64,000 nt of DNA from Protonemura montana (GCA_947568835.1 OX387605.1:8312418-8376417); one strand, 5' to 3'. Shown: positions 34,701-47,006, counted from the first letter of the stretch. Program-made: numbers and translations. The notes: generated from the sequence alone by a model not told the origin.

Positions 34701-37572
34701 ATTTGTAGAAACTTTTATTATATGGCGTTGTCACTATTGAGCCGCCACCAAAACCTTTTAGGTATTTCGTTTCGCACCACTCATTACGCACAATTCGTTG
34801 GAAGCTGAGTAATAATGCGAGATAATGTGTGTCTTCCTGCGTTCGGCACGTAATGTTTCGTGTCCTGACGCCGCCGCCGCCGCCATGGCCGGCTGGGGCG
34901 ACACGAAACATCGCACGTTTGTGAGCTTGTTACGGATTATTACAATTACCTGTAGGAGATGTTTCCCTGGTCGACGGTCGTACATGCTCCAACAATGCGT
35001 GGGGAGAATGTGTTTGTACCTGCCTACACCGATGTTGTTGTTAATGCTCCAATTCAAGTGAATAATCCGATGTCCTTCTACCTCCTTGTTTGGCTAATGT
35101 TTAGTACGGGTGGACATGCTTTTACTACAAGACACAGCGTTCTATTTCCCACTGAACATAATTTGCGCCTACGAAGGGTGGTTTCCCGTTAAGTATTCAT
35201 GTTTTAAGGGATCTCGCGGTCACCGCTGGGACCTTCTTGCCACGCCTTTTTATTTCATTGTAAAAAAATGTTGTAAACTTGGACTCGGTCAAAGGCATAA
35301 TAAAGACCCGCACCCTGCAGCCTGCCTTAGAAGTTGTTAAATAACCATGCTAAGAAAATTACAGGGTGTCTTGAATTTAACGAACATTTTTTGGGCTTCT
35401 GTAAGAAAAATCATTGGTTTACAACTCAAGATTTTTTTTCAACGAAAACGATTTCAAAATGCGAAACAAAAACATGCTTGTGGTTTTATACCAACGACTG
35501 CACAGCGCGCGAACATATTTTCTTTATTTTCAAACATTTTCATTCAGCGCCGCGCATGAAAGCTTGTGTAATCATATTTATTACACCGTGCTTTTGTTGA
35601 TCTCCGTGCCTTTGCTCGCTCGGAAACAACGTGCAGCTTTTGACTAGAAATAATTCATGGGACCAAGACTTTATGATGGCCGCGGATTGTGCGAGTCGGT
35701 CGTCGAGGGGCAGAACTCACCTGGGTGATGAGACTGGTGACCGTCAGGCGATTCCACAGTGCGTCGCGCAGAAGCTCTGCCGGAAAACCCACGGGAAAGC
35801 TTAAGCGTTGCGGAAAAGCGCTTCGAATGAAGCAGGTGGGAAATGTAACAATGAGTTGACTAAAATTGTGCAATGAGATATGAGCACGCGAGAGGAGATT
35901 GAATTAAGCTGTAAGATAGTTCAGCTTTTTATCAAACGGGAAGCAGCTACGTTTTTAAAATCGACAGTAAAAGGAGTGTCGTCACTTGAAAATGTTCTCG
36001 TTTTTGTGCATCGCCGGAGGCTCTGAAATTTAAAATGTATTTGTAATCTCGCCACACAAATTTTCTCGTTTCCCGGCTTACGCAGAAATGGCTGAATAGG
36101 AATTGGTATGTACCTGGAATATCAGCTTAGCATGATGAAGAGTACAATCGTGCATAACAGAGACCCACGGAGGTCTGAATAAAACACGTTTTGACAGGTT
36201 TACTTGTTGTGCAGCGTTAGAAGCGCTGCACTGGCCAAGAACACCAAGAACACCCCGTACAGGTCATGGCACAGCTAGAAAACCCCGTCTAGGTCGGGGT
36301 CCCCGCGAAATTGATTCCTGCCTGACCCGTAATGAGATTGTAAAAGTTACAACGACTTTGCCGCGCTTCATTCGCGCCCGGTGCAGCGGCGAAGGGTTTG
36401 CTCTCTCTCAATGAACAAACGAGGAGTCTTAGGTGGATGCAATCGGGAAACTTTTTAATTGAGTGAGTTTCCAGACCGCGGCTACTGTCGGCACTAAGTA
36501 TTTGTACGTTAGAGTGGTAGTAAAGTAGCTTTGCGGATAAAATTAAAAAAAACTTTGCTGAATTGAAAATGAACTAGAAAAGTCAAAGCTACGGGCGAAA
36601 TGATCAAGAAACAAAGGCTCAGTGATAATTGGCAGGCGAGTGTGATCTATATTTTGGTGGGCAACGTCGCCAAAACGAATTAAAATAGAATCGACATTGT
36701 CCTTAATTCCTATTGCCTTGAGTCGAGGCACCTGAGCTGTTGGTCGGATTCTCGGCCATGCTTGGGACTCCGTTAGGAACTTTTTGACCTCGTAGTCGTT
36801 GCCCTGAACATAGACAGCTAGCCACCAGAGCCTAGGACAGCCAAACATTCAGCAGAACTGCAATGCGATTACCGACGGGAAAGTCGAAGGGCTGCATCCA
36901 CGAAAGCAGCTGTGCGAGGTAGCCGAAAAGAAAAACGCCCTCTGAGAGACGCAGGTCGGGCGTACGGTACGCCTCGCCCCCGGGAACGACTGGGAAACGA
37001 AGCGGTGGGGGACGCACGACGTCCACCTGTCTGTCAGCGTCCGTGCGCCGCTGGTCCCTCAGGTACGTCGGCTTGATGACCTCATTGTCGCCCTTCCGGA
37101 GGCGCAAACTCGATGCAGAAATGCGATTTAAAAACTCTTTCGGCGCCGAGTCGTGGCCGCCGCGATTTGTTTCCGAGTTGTTCAAAGGCGAGTAATCAGT
37201 CTGCCCGTCGTCGGCACTGGATGATTTTGAAGATGGGCGACTGGCACGGACGGGAAGCAATTCTGTCGACACGTTCTTGGTCAAGTTTGCCGATGGCGGG
37301 AAAGAATTCACCCGGTCCAACTCGACTCGTCCAGCTACGCCGGCGTGATGGATGCGCGTATTTATATCCCGGTTTGCATCACTCTTTCTCGGGAGCGCGT
37401 TGTCGTCTTGGAGCGTCGCGACGTCCATCAAGTCCACTTCGGCAGTGGCGGAGTGGCTCGTCGCGAACGTCACCGCTTGGTCGCTGAGATCTTCTATCGG
37501 CGGGGTCGCCCCTACGCCAGCTTGCAGGCACAGCGCCGCCACCCCGGTCAGCAGAACGGCGACCAAATACAT
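19738..37572 (-). CDS. prom: Prominin-like five-transmembrane glycoprotein (CD133 family), 13 exons
   Basis: Exons in transcript order: 37572-36873, 35776-35721, 34516-34260, 34012-33825, 30594-30392, 28995-28860, 25896-25726, 25391-25292, 23861-23625, 23164-22921, 22599-22435, 20883-20590, 19875-19738. Every junction is GT-AG and in phase, giving 962 residues. The chosen ATG (37572) opens a signal peptide; the frame stays open upstream to 37671. Topology fits prominin. A long extracellular N-terminus ends with WMQPFDFPV. TM1 (about 254-280) is followed by the Cys-rich HACCRLC turn, then TM2 (about 325-347) and a large loop with KDRPLCETV. TM3 and TM4 (about 563-632) come next, then a second large loop with several NxT/S sites, and TM5 after HVMDPLNGFWF. 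Prominins bind cholesterol on membrane protrusions and shape microvilli, cilia and photoreceptor membranes. The N-terminus before TM1 is about 150 residues longer than in human PROM1. The 3' end is less sure: donor-like sites within the last exon could replace the TAA at 19740-19738. Confidence 0.93.
20884..22434 (-). other. Prominin intron (after the LEERK exon)
   Basis: About 1.5 kb of AT-rich intron with normal ends. I see no coding sequence, RNA gene or repeat that I can support. Confidence 0.5.
23862..25291 (-). other. Prominin intron between the TM4 exons
   Basis: A 1.4-kb intron. It contains an 11-base G tract (+ strand) at 24322-24332 and nothing else I can support. Confidence 0.5.
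26715..28226 (-). mobile_element. Internally deleted LINE: ORF1 with PHD finger, start of ORF2, 3' UTR
   Basis: All parts read on the minus strand, in the same sense as prominin. From 28133 (MSSSSKPC) comes a PHD-type zinc finger, CMKCAVDLTDGDTVKC then CNADLHYACAG. A coiled-coil, Glu/Lys/Arg-rich segment follows (27897-27780; one frame reads RESLKEIREELSSDLKALKED). Then a baculovirus FP25K-like/RRM-like piece (27568-27302) has ASEIIVQFRSRKIRDEIVSARR. This is the ORF1 order of Jockey/CR1-type arthropod LINEs. At 27274-27077 a new frame contains DVLILHIDFRSIRNNWNQL, the usual start of the ORF2 endonuclease. The remaining endonuclease and all of the RT are missing. AT-rich 3' UTR-like DNA follows, ending in an AATAAA-rich tail at 26715-26790. 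Frame changes interrupt ORF1, partly from 10-bp repeats at 27849-27889. The copy is dead. Confidence 0.75.
27849..27889. repeat. 10-bp tandem repeat inside LINE ORF1
   Basis: The unit tcgaatcttc occurs twice exactly, flanked by two diverged copies. Because 10 is not a multiple of three, each copy shifts the frame of the coiled-coil region. Confidence 0.8.
28227..28859 (-). other. Prominin intron segment next to the LINE
   Basis: This may contain the 5' UTR of the adjoining LINE, but no boundary or target-site duplication could be recognised. No gene is supported. Confidence 0.3.
28996..30391 (-). other. Prominin intron with a CCAAT-containing hairpin and a C tract
   Basis: Contains a perfect 9-bp inverted repeat, ctgattggt (29414-29422) and accaatcag (29432-29440), and a 22-base C tract at 30340-30361. 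A 69-codon open frame at 29501-29710 begins acaacaATGG but resembles nothing I know and is on the strand opposite to prominin. I do not call it a gene. Confidence 0.5.
30340..30361 (+). repeat. 22-base C tract (G tract in the prominin transcript)
   Basis: An uninterrupted run of C. In the prominin pre-mRNA this is G22, starting about 30 bases after the 5' splice site of the exon 30594-30392. G runs near donor sites commonly enhance splicing, and this one is long enough to form a quadruplex. Confidence 0.85.
30595..33824 (-). other. Largest prominin intron (3.2 kb)
   Basis: No coding sequence is supported. It holds a sequence at 30696-30717 resembling the 2902-3026 palindrome arm, a CpG-rich patch around 32560-32900, and a 22-base C tract at 33439-33460. 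Confidence 0.5.
33439..33460 (+). repeat. 22-base C tract
   Basis: An uninterrupted run of C within the prominin intron, about 365 bases from the nearest exon. Confidence 0.85.
34017..34060. repeat. 11-bp tandem repeat forming a splice acceptor region
   Basis: Four copies of gtcgggaacac (third and fourth units slightly varied) sit immediately upstream, in transcript sense, of the acceptor of prominin exon 34012-33825. On the transcript strand the unit reads gtgttcccgac, so the polypyrimidine tract is supplied by repeated ttccc blocks rather than one continuous tract. Confidence 0.85.
34517..35720 (-). other. Prominin intron before TM1
   Basis: A 1.2-kb intron. A CGCCGCCGC-like trinucleotide stretch lies near 34869-34885. 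No gene is supported. Confidence 0.45.
35777..36872 (-). other. First coding intron of prominin
   Basis: Donor gtaatc (minus strand from 36872) is weaker than the others, but the phase and the protein join DFPV-ELLRDAL fit prominin. No other feature is supported. Confidence 0.5.
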
Positions 37573-40500
37573 GTTGTAAACCACTGAATTACTCGACCTC
37601 AAGAACGTTAACCAGAACGACCATTTCAGCTGCCTACATATCCTTCTTTGTGTAAAGTACTCATTATCCATTCGAGCTCAACATAGCGAAGCACTTTTAT
37701 CACTTTAGCAGAGGGCAATCAAAGTGGCCGCACACATTTCTGCGGGCGCATCGCTTTGAGCTCCGTCGACGAAATAGTTCGAAACTAAATTAATAACTTC
37801 GGATCTTGATACGCGTTCACATTGCAACCGAGCGTCCCGACCGCAAGACGTTCTTACCTAGACTAAAGGATTCGCAAGACAATAATGAGCTAACGAAGAC
37901 TGCGACTTTGTACGGCTGCTGGTGCGGCGGAAGCCATACGCGCGCAGTACCGGACGGTGTACCCTCCTTAGGGCCAGAACGCCAGGGGGTACACGCATGC
38001 CCGCGCACGGAGAGGTTGCTGGCCGGCGCCATACGTGGCATGTGTCGCCGCAGGGCGAGTAATGCAATGTAAAACATTTCTTGTGCAGAGTTGCCGTGAA
38101 ATCCTTTAGTTTGTTGTCGGTGATTGTATGGTTTCTGTTGCGAGGTCCGTTTAATTGAATGAGCTGGACGAGTGGGGGAGGGTGGTGTTGGTTAACAAAG
38201 CGGAAAATGTTTGTGCGCTTGATGTTGAGTCATGGGGGTAGGAACACGATGGTGAACGCGCGAGGAGGAGTTTTCATCAATATCGGAGATATTGATACAA
38301 AAAACACAAAGAATGGGTGAAAACTGCTTTCTGAAAGATATGTCCGATTGTTCTTTGGAAACAAATCTTTAATAGCTGAGAAAAAACTTTTCGATCATAA
38401 TAACGAGAACACCATAAAGCATAGCAGCATTATAGAAATCTCTGTTTGAAACTAGTGTATTTTTCTTCTCTAACGTGTTGATGATTTCTCTCCGGGCGGG
38501 CGGGCAAGAAGACAAATTGGCTGGATTCAAAAATGCAAAACACTGTAATAGAAAAGTTTCGGCTGCATGGCGTGACATTAATAAAACTTTCTGAAAGAGC
38601 ATGGCGTTGAGTTTGCTGCAAGTCGTCAGTCAGTCCAATGTCTGTCTCCGTGTTACATCTTAGACCAACAAGAGGAAGCGTTATTCAAATCGCGTGATTC
38701 AATAAGCTGCCTCTAATTTACAGCGAGAACATGAATTCGCCTCTCGACTTGTCGACTTTGTGCTTTCATTAGACAGAAATAGGCGTAGTCTGCATCAAAA
38801 TATCATTAGCCTCGTAAGAACATAGACTCGCAGACAATCCAATAACGTTGGCGTCTCTTTAATGTTCGCTGCGAATCAATTAAATGTGTTTGACGACGTA
38901 CTCGAGGATGGACAACTTGTTGAAAGGATCCGAAAGAAACTTTACCGAGTCGTAAGCTTCTTTCCTGCAGCGAAAATGTTTTATCATTGAGTTTAAGTAA
39001 TAACAAGCGATATTGGTTGGCTTAGGAGAGGGAACATTTTTGCTTCACTGTGTTAGCAAGAATAACTATACGTACAAGCCTCTTTTAAGTCCTCTTTTCA
39101 AATCGTTTCAATTATGTTTAGAGAAAATAATATCATAGATTGATAGAAGGTATTTACTACCTACCCAAAATCTGCTTACTTAGAATAGTTCTCCTAACTT
39201 GATTCTTTCACGAATAATCTATAAGCACAAAACAGACTTGATTCTAGTTTTTATACTCTAGGCTAGTTCAATTACTTTGTAGTAAAAGTCCTGCAACGAG
39301 GAAATAAACCCCACATGATATACGAGTACACCCAGAAATAGACAATAATTCAAATTTCAATCCCCGTTCCCAGTAGACCAGTCACCCCGGCGACTATCAA
39401 TTAGCCCCCGAACGAACACGGCGTACGTACGTTGGTACCTATCCATGCTTGTTTTTTTCACAAACCATGTTGGTGCTCAATTACCTGTGATGTCAATTAC
39501 TCGAATTAATTGGACCCCGCGTTATCAATCGCACGCGGACGAGCGCGTGCACACATTCGATTCGGCGTGCAATCAATTGAAAGCCGCGCGTGCGCTTGCG
39601 TGCGCCTTGGACCCGTCGTCACGGCGTCGGATGCTGCGGGGCTGCATCCCTTCAGTGCCGATGCCGACGCCAACACCGACGCCCGACAGCAGCGCTGCCG
39701 CGACGCCGCGCTCTCGACACGCGGAACACGCCACGCGTCGCGACGCCACCACGGCGTCGATACATAAGGACGCAGAGCAGGGTCGCGAGTTTTGCTCAAA
39801 TTTATCTTAATATTGCAGTGTTCTGAAAATTTTAAATAATATCGAAAGGTTTTAGCCATTGAGAACAACGACATATTTGTGCAAATGGTAAGTCTTCATC
39901 TTCTCCGTCATTTAATTTAGACAAACATCTATTTCGCCGATCCCGTACCAGTTTAATTAAAATTTACTAAAAAGTTTGCATTGAAAAGAGATTACTTTAA
40001 CGTTTCGGGATCCGCTAGTAAGCTAATCGCGTCTTAAAAAAATAAAACCCTCGTCGCATTCTCTCGGCAAACAAAAAAACACACTTTCGGCGAGAAAAGA
40101 TATCGTATGATCTCATTGATCATCTTCTCATGTGGCACGCAGTAATCCGGTTAGTGAACGGCCGGCCCGAGGAATCGCGAACAGGTTGGCACTTGTTCCC
40201 CGATGTCGGCGTCGTCGAGGTTCCTCGTCACGTCTACAGAGGCGATGACTCGAGACAAACACCTCGGGGCGAAGTGCTCGTGTTTGCCCACAACACGACG
40301 TGCATGCCCGCAGGTCCACGTCTAACCAGACCCCACCCCCCCTCTTCGTACCCAGGACGGCGTCGTGGACTCATGCAGCAGATTGATAAGCGTCTTGCTG
40401 GAAGGCGAAAGTCAGCTGGTCCCGTGCTAGACGCGTCTGCAATTAGGTCTAGGAGCAGAGAGGTGTAGCTGAAAGTTTGGGAAATGAAAACATTTTCCGA

Positions 40501-42593
40501 GATGTTTTCCCGTGTTCACTTTTCCAGCTTACGCGATAATTTTCATGAAATGTTTGCACTTTGGAAAACTTTCTTCAGGGATTTCTTAAACATAGCGATA
40601 TTATAGCTTAAACGATCTTGCAAGTGAAATACTCGGCTTGGCTGTAAAGTAAAGACTTGTTCTGCATTATATCTTTGAACTTTTTAAGGCAAGTGGAGTG
40701 TTGGCTTTCCTTGAAGATTTTCATGTCTTGAAGGTTTTGTACGGATAGCATAAGACACGTCCGATCTTTCCCCATTGCGGTTGTAATTTTCTGGCAACTT
40801 AATGATCCGATGACGGTCTCCTGAAAACCTATTCTCTGAAAACATCGTGACCTCGCTGGCGACGGCCCCACTGCCCCCTAAATTCCCGTCTCGCCGGAGC
40901 GTGTCCCCGCGATAACCCGGGGACTGGCGACTCGGTGCTGGCTTTAGTGCGACTTGAATGCCGCTTGATTACAGAACCGTTAATAAAGCAATAAGGGTTG
41001 GCCGCCTGCGTGGTCAGCTTGCAGCCCACTCATATACGCGTAGTGCACGTAACACCAAGAGAAACAGGGCAGAGCTAACGACGCTTTTGCAGTACATTTC
41101 AACCGACAAATTTCAATGCAATTTGCTTTCAAGTTTCCGACCGATTCAGGTCTCGAGAACTCCAGAACGAAGTCACTTTTCACCTTCGAAAAGCTAATTT
41201 CCGTTTAAATCTAGCTTCGTCGAGCCGCCCGGATAACTCTCGGTCGCTTTTTATCGCGGGAAGTTAATAAGGAATTAACTCGGAAACTTATAAGGTGTGT
41301 CCTCTTAACTCTCAGTCTACGTCGAATGATTTCCCAGTGAAGGATATTATAACGTTAGGGGTGGTAGACTCGAGAGATGTATGCATATGCATAGCGTCCC
41401 CATCGAGTTCCGCATCGCAGAAGAGCTAGTTTTAATCTACTTACAATCTCGCCGGTCTGCCTCTCGTGACTCCTGGGACAGAGTGTCGGGTTCGCGGCCC
41501 GGCTCACCTCGCGCACCGCTGCGGTGGATATCTGTGTCTGCGGCCCGCACCCGCGATGAGTTATGCAGACAGGTAAGCCACTGTGAGATGGCGTCGTGTT
41601 GTCCCAGGTTCAGACCCCAGCCTAGATGGGCGCACAGGGACACCGAATCTTTGGGGAGGTGGCAGGGTTATGGACGGCGGCGACGCACCGTGACTTGTCA
41701 CTTCCGGCCTCAAGAGTGCGCGGGTCGACGCCGTTTAGCGTCGCTTCCTCTTTTCTGTCGCGGCGCCTCGGGTTCTGTGTGAGCTCGTATTTGCAATTCT
41801 CGGCCTAAACGCCTCCTTTCACGGCTAACAAAGTGTGGAATGGAAACTGTGACAACTTTATGTTGTTTATTGAAATGCATAGAGTTCCTCGTAACTTTCT
41901 AGCCTAACGGACGACAATCATTTTGTAGCAATTAACCCAACTTTGCACCGAACTTTATTTTAATTGCTGGGAATCGTTAATTTAGTAAAACGGACGGTAC
42001 CTTGAAGTCAATTACTACTGCAAGTGACGTAGGGCACTCATCATAATGTATGGACATTTTAAATCACATATGATGGCCGTAGTCACGTTTGGTAAAACGT
42101 TGTTCAATTATTTGTGGGAAATTCCATCACCATGGCTAAGACTATGATGACCTTTACCCACATATATTCACTTTAATTCCAAGCGTCGATATGTGGAGCA
42201 GAAAGTCTAACAGGTCCGTTCACTCCAGCCGGTGCTGCGAGCATCACATCTCTGTCAAGCACGCAGGGAGAGCTGAGAAGTCTACCCGATTCGATGACAC
42301 TCGACGCCGGAACTTCCTCGACGCCGACGTGCCCTCAAGGAGCTTCTTACTTTCCACCCCGTGCATTGTCTTCGTTCTATTTCTCACACACGCATCCAGT
42401 ACAAGCCGCCACGGCATCGACAGGACACTTTTAAATGTGTACCCTATCCTCGGCATTTCATCCCCGGTACCATCCCCGTGTACCAAGCAAGAAGCAATGC
42501 TTTGCGTTTCGGAATGAATCGAGAGACAGAATGCTGACAAAGTTTTCCAAACAAACAAGTTATACAAGTTTGCAAAATCAAATATGCATTATT

Positions 42594-42617
42594 GGCTCTC
42601 CACGGAGCCAATAGTGA
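42594..42617. repeat. Short hairpin with 9-bp arms
   Basis: tattggctc and gagccaata form a perfect inverted repeat around a 6-base loop. No function is visible. Confidence 0.6.
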
Positions 42618-42825
42618 GCCTGACTTTGCGGCTGGTAGGCAGGCAGGCGGGCAGGCAGCGCGTTCTCGGCGCGGGAGAGCGGCTCGGTTCAGACGTGGGA
42701 ATCGCCTCGTCGGATCTTGCGGCCCGCGACGCTTCTGTCCCCTTTCATTCACATATTTTTCCACACCAACGGATCGATACACATATAACATATCGAACTT
42801 CTCGTCGTTGAATAAATTTTCCGCG

Positions 42826-42853
42826 GCGTCGTCGTAGTCGTCGTCGTCGTCGC
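42826..42853 (+). repeat. Imperfect GTC/CGT trinucleotide repeat
   Basis: A tract of gtcgtcgtagtcgtcgtcgtc type. It encodes the poly-Asp stretch of an otherwise unsupported minus-strand open frame. Confidence 0.75.
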
Positions 42854-43662
42854 ATGTTTGCTTTTCAACTTTGAGGGTGTAGCAATATTTTTCAGTGTTT
42901 ACAAAGGGTAGGTATAGACGTTCGTCAAATTTTTGCAGCACTGTTTGCATTTCCCTTCCGCTGGCCTGCATCTCTTGTGTCCACTGTTTGGTCCATACTG
43001 TGATTGTTGGGGCGTGGATTTCATGCATTCATATCAAAATGCATGGGGGTATCCATGGGATCGCAACGGGTGTGCTATATGAAAGTCAATGGTCGATATA
43101 TGACACTGGTATTGCAGTGAGCCGATATTAAACTGCATGCCATAGAATAATACCAACTCCAGAAGTCAGAACTATGCTTGTGCATGTAAGTAAGGCGGGC
43201 ACAGATATATATATCAGTGTTCAATTTTTGCAGTATATATTGGAAATTCTATTTGCGTACAATGATATCTTGGTTCTCGCATTTCAAGCGAGATTTAGAG
43301 CATCTTATTGCTCGTTGGTGCGATGGGGCGGAAATTTGCTGTTAATATTTTCGATTTTATCACCCGCGGAGTCGCGCTGGGTGTAAGTCGGCACGATGTC
43401 AGCGTGAAGCATGCAAAGTTGGTGGATAAAGTGGAAGAATATGACAAGAAAGCTTGCCATATAATGTTCTCGACGGGCTCTCTCCCTCTATTGAGAGCGC
43501 ATTGTACAGCACATTGTACAGTAACACAATATCCGAGTCGGTGCATGGAATCATTTTTAAAGTATCGGATGCATGCATGCAGAACTCGGCTCAACTCACA
43601 AATTACTTTTAGTTTAGGAACTATTGTGCTATTCGATCTCTTTTATGAAGCTGTGCTACCTC

Positions 43663-43830
43663 AAAGACAAATAATCCAACTTATATACGTAGCGAGTCCC
43701 TTATCACAAGACTAGATACAGCTAAGGGGCAAATTATTTTCATTAAAGACAAATAATGCAACTTATCTCCGTAGTGAGTCCCTTATCACAAGACTAGATA
43801 GGTACAGCTTAGGTGCAAATTATTTTTATT
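43663..43830. repeat. Tandem duplication, 82- and 86-bp copies
   Basis: Copy 1 (43663-43744) and copy 2 (43745-43830) both start aaagacaaataat and share a long identical block, gagtcccttatcacaagac. They differ by a handful of substitutions and a 4-base insertion (ggta) in copy 2. High identity suggests a fairly recent event. Confidence 0.9.
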
Positions 43831-46800
43831 AAAAATAGTCGCCATGAGCGCGACTGGAGTTTGCTCCTGTATCGAACTGATCGAAGGAAACGTTTTCAGA
43901 GCACAAAACAATTTGGTGGGCGGCGACCAACTCTCCGCCGTCGCCTGCCAGCTTGTAGTTTCCCGACACGATGGATGACTCTGCTCGGTCCCGATATCCC
44001 CCAACGGCGTCCTCGTACGTACCGTCGTGATCGACAGGTCGCCACCCTCCTGGAGGCGATCAATTCACATCGGCGTCCCGCCAGCTCGCGCTCTTACTTA
44101 TCTCCATTCCGCGGCAAGAGGCGTGCACAAAGCGGGCTGCAGTTCGGTTCGCCTGCCTTCGTTAAGCATGCCAGCTAGCCGCTAAACGCCTTTATATTCC
44201 GTCGAGACGCGCGTCGGACGGACGTCCTCCGGCGGTCGGCGTGGGCCTCCATTACTCTCCCTGCTTCACGCGGACGTGGCGACTTCTTTTTATTCCCTCG
44301 GAATATATCGGGAATATATTTCATAAATATACTTACATCTAAAAAGGAAGGTTCTATCCAGTCCCCGCCTTTGAAAAGTCCCCGTCCCCTGGCTTTCCAA
44401 TCAAATACGTTTTTTTGATCGTGCTCAGCGGATAAAATTCTGGCTTTCTGGTGACAGAGTACCGGTAAACTGACAAAATGAAAAAAAATCTTCGCTTGCA
44501 TGAAGTCCAGTTGCTGTCTAGATGTTAGGATTTTCTGGAAAGTTTTCGACAAATCTCAGGTGTATTAAATAGCATGGAAAACTTAAATGAAAATGTCTGG
44601 TTATTTGAATTTCATAGTTTCTTGTAGATTAGCTGTGCCTGTGAAACAGCTCTCTCGTCTATTTCTTCTTGCGGGAGCAACCACGCAGGAATTTTCTACG
44701 AGAACGGCCAAGTGTCAAAATCAGGAAGCAAATTTGACGAGGGAGCGGCAATTAGAGACCAACAAAAACGGGTCGCTAGCAGACGTTGACGTCTACATTA
44801 GACGGGGCGATTCAAACTCTTAGCGGTGCCGAGAAATTCAGGCTGCAGTTGCTGATCAAAGCCTTCTTCGGTGTTGCTTTCAAACCAGATAACGGATTCT
44901 TTTGTTGGAAATAATAAAAATCTCTGCGCCGCTTTCCTCGAAAACAGGAAAATGAAATATCTAGTCCGATTTGACGCCTCATTCAATGTGGCACAATAGA
45001 AGCGATGGATGAATAACAGGAAATAATATATCTCTCGGGTTACTTAATGAATAGAGAGTTGCCGAAGTTATAAAGGCCAGGTTTTAGATTGACCAGATAG
45101 ACCATCAGCGTAACAGATAAAAATTGTGGTAGGTAATTACCATTTGAAAGAGTGCCTTGTCATACCTAAGTAGACTGGAGCTTCTAGGGGTGTCTGGACG
45201 CAGCCTTGGCTGCGGTCTGGCAAACTTTTCTGCCTTCCCACCTCCGTGTATGTGGGTCATCCGAGGGCGCGTGTCCCAAGAGACCTCTGCCGCCCCCCTC
45301 CCACACCCCATCTCTGGAGGCTGAAGGCGGTTGTGTACTCTTACTTGGTCCCCAGACAACCTTTATTGATACTGCAATTCATTGCCTGTGTGATATACGT
45401 CTGCCCGCAATGCGTCTCCCTCCCCGGCATCAAGAAAATCATGAACCATAACGATTTCCATGTGTAGAGGAAACGATAGCTTCGGGGCTGCGAAGTTTGC
45501 ACGGAATACTATCTATGGCTTCACTCTGTGACTGACTCAGTCCGCGCTGACTGGCAAGGAAGTGCTGAAATCCCAGCGCATGCAATTTCGACCACGTGGT
45601 CAATTGTTGATGGCCTTGGTCCTCGGGGGCGTTTCACTTTTAGGAGTTGGGCGCGAAGAAAAACAGATGGACGGCGTACTCTGCTATTTCACTCCAGCGT
45701 ATATATTTGAGCCAGTACCTCGGCATTGAAAATCCACCAAGATTAAATTCTCTGCTACGAATGTGAGCTTGCATTGGCGTCGAGGTTTCAACTAATGCCA
45801 CTTTGCAGCTCGACCCCGAGGCAATTTTACTTTTTCATTTAATTACGTCAACAACAAAAAAATCCGGTGCAAGGTTGTGAGTGGAACTGATATTTCAATT
45901 CGCTGCTGAAACTAGGTTCTGCACGTGTTTGAATTTATTCGCGACCTGCTGGAGCGAAGACCCACGGCCTGATATTTGCGAATCGCAGACGCCAAAGAAA
46001 CGATGCCAATCTATCTAAATCTCATCCGGGGCAAAAAAACAATCCCAGAAGTTCATATCGTGTCCCACAGGGTCTCGCTTCCAGCGCCAATTACACGCCT
46101 TGCGAACGCGGTGGTAAAGGTGCTAGCCGAACCTGAGGACCGCCATGCAAGGTACGGAGGAGCTTACCGCCAGAGACTCTAATCAGATTACGCGCCGGCA
46201 CGCAGCGCTGCGAGAAGCACTCGTGGGAATTCCGGGAGTCGATGAAAGATCGATTGGCATGATCGAGCGTCCGATCAATATCTCCATTCTCGCGAGATTT
46301 CCACAAAGCCTATACCTCGGTCGAGCTTCTTCGCAACTGTTCGCGCAGTACATCAAAAGTTTTGCGTCTGGTTGTTTGGCGTGTTTGAAACTTTTCAAGG
46401 AGCTCTTAATCGGTCAAGTGAAATTTAATCTGTTCGCGTCGTTGTATTTGCTCGAACAAATCAGGAGGCAATGGGGAGCGCTTGGTGAACCGTGCAAATG
46501 GCGGTGTGTCTCTGAGCCGGCATGGCGCCGAGCCAAAGACGTCTTACATGCCACCGCGTCTTGCACCATGCATACTGAGCGATCGACAAACAGAAAAGAC
46601 TCTTGTAAATTCCAGAAATTATTGCTGCATTTCCCGAACAAGGAAACAAAAGTCACCCACGCTTCCAGCATTCACGGCACGAGAATGTCGACGGAAGTTG
46701 ACAACTTGAAGCTCGTGGTGTTTTGCTCCGCGGAAAATGTACGGGAAACGCGATGAATATTTTCACGTTCCGTGGTGCGAGCGCGCGTCTGACTCGTGCA

Positions 46801-46960
46801 CTTTTTCTTTGGACTGCTTTTAGACGTTGTAATGGCGGACCACGTTGCACGTATTCGGCTGCTGGTCTGCACTTCCTGGTGGTGATATTTCAAATTTAAA
46901 CTCAGCCAAGCTTGAATCTGAGAAAAGCGGTGTCGTCGCGGACATTCGCGCTGCCGAGGA

Positions 46961-47006
46961 TAACGACGCCGAACGACGCCGAACGACGCCGACAACGACA
47001 ACGACG
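46961..47006 (+). repeat. 10-bp tandem repeat
   Basis: Three head-to-tail units of gaacgacgcc, the first with t for g, continue into an acgacaacgac stretch. Confidence 0.8.

Noticed and set aside
36231-36325. Repeated gaacacc and ccccg...cgggg motifs
   Set aside because: These are short, imperfect similarities only, with no tRNA fold, terminal repeats or consistent unit.
41570-41660. B-box-like ggttcagacccc near 41590, possible tRNA-like element
   Set aside because: The match departs from the B-box consensus at key positions, no A box or acceptor stem is visible, and the area is GC-rich.
42444-43028. 194-codon open frame on the - strand
   Set aside because: Its only distinctive part is a poly-Asp run produced by a trinucleotide repeat, and it overlaps other open frames. 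There is no family resemblance.
46145-46756. 203-codon open frame on the + strand
   Set aside because: It has no recognisable domain or motif, and open frames on the other strand overlap it within a CpG-rich patch. Its length is possible by chance.
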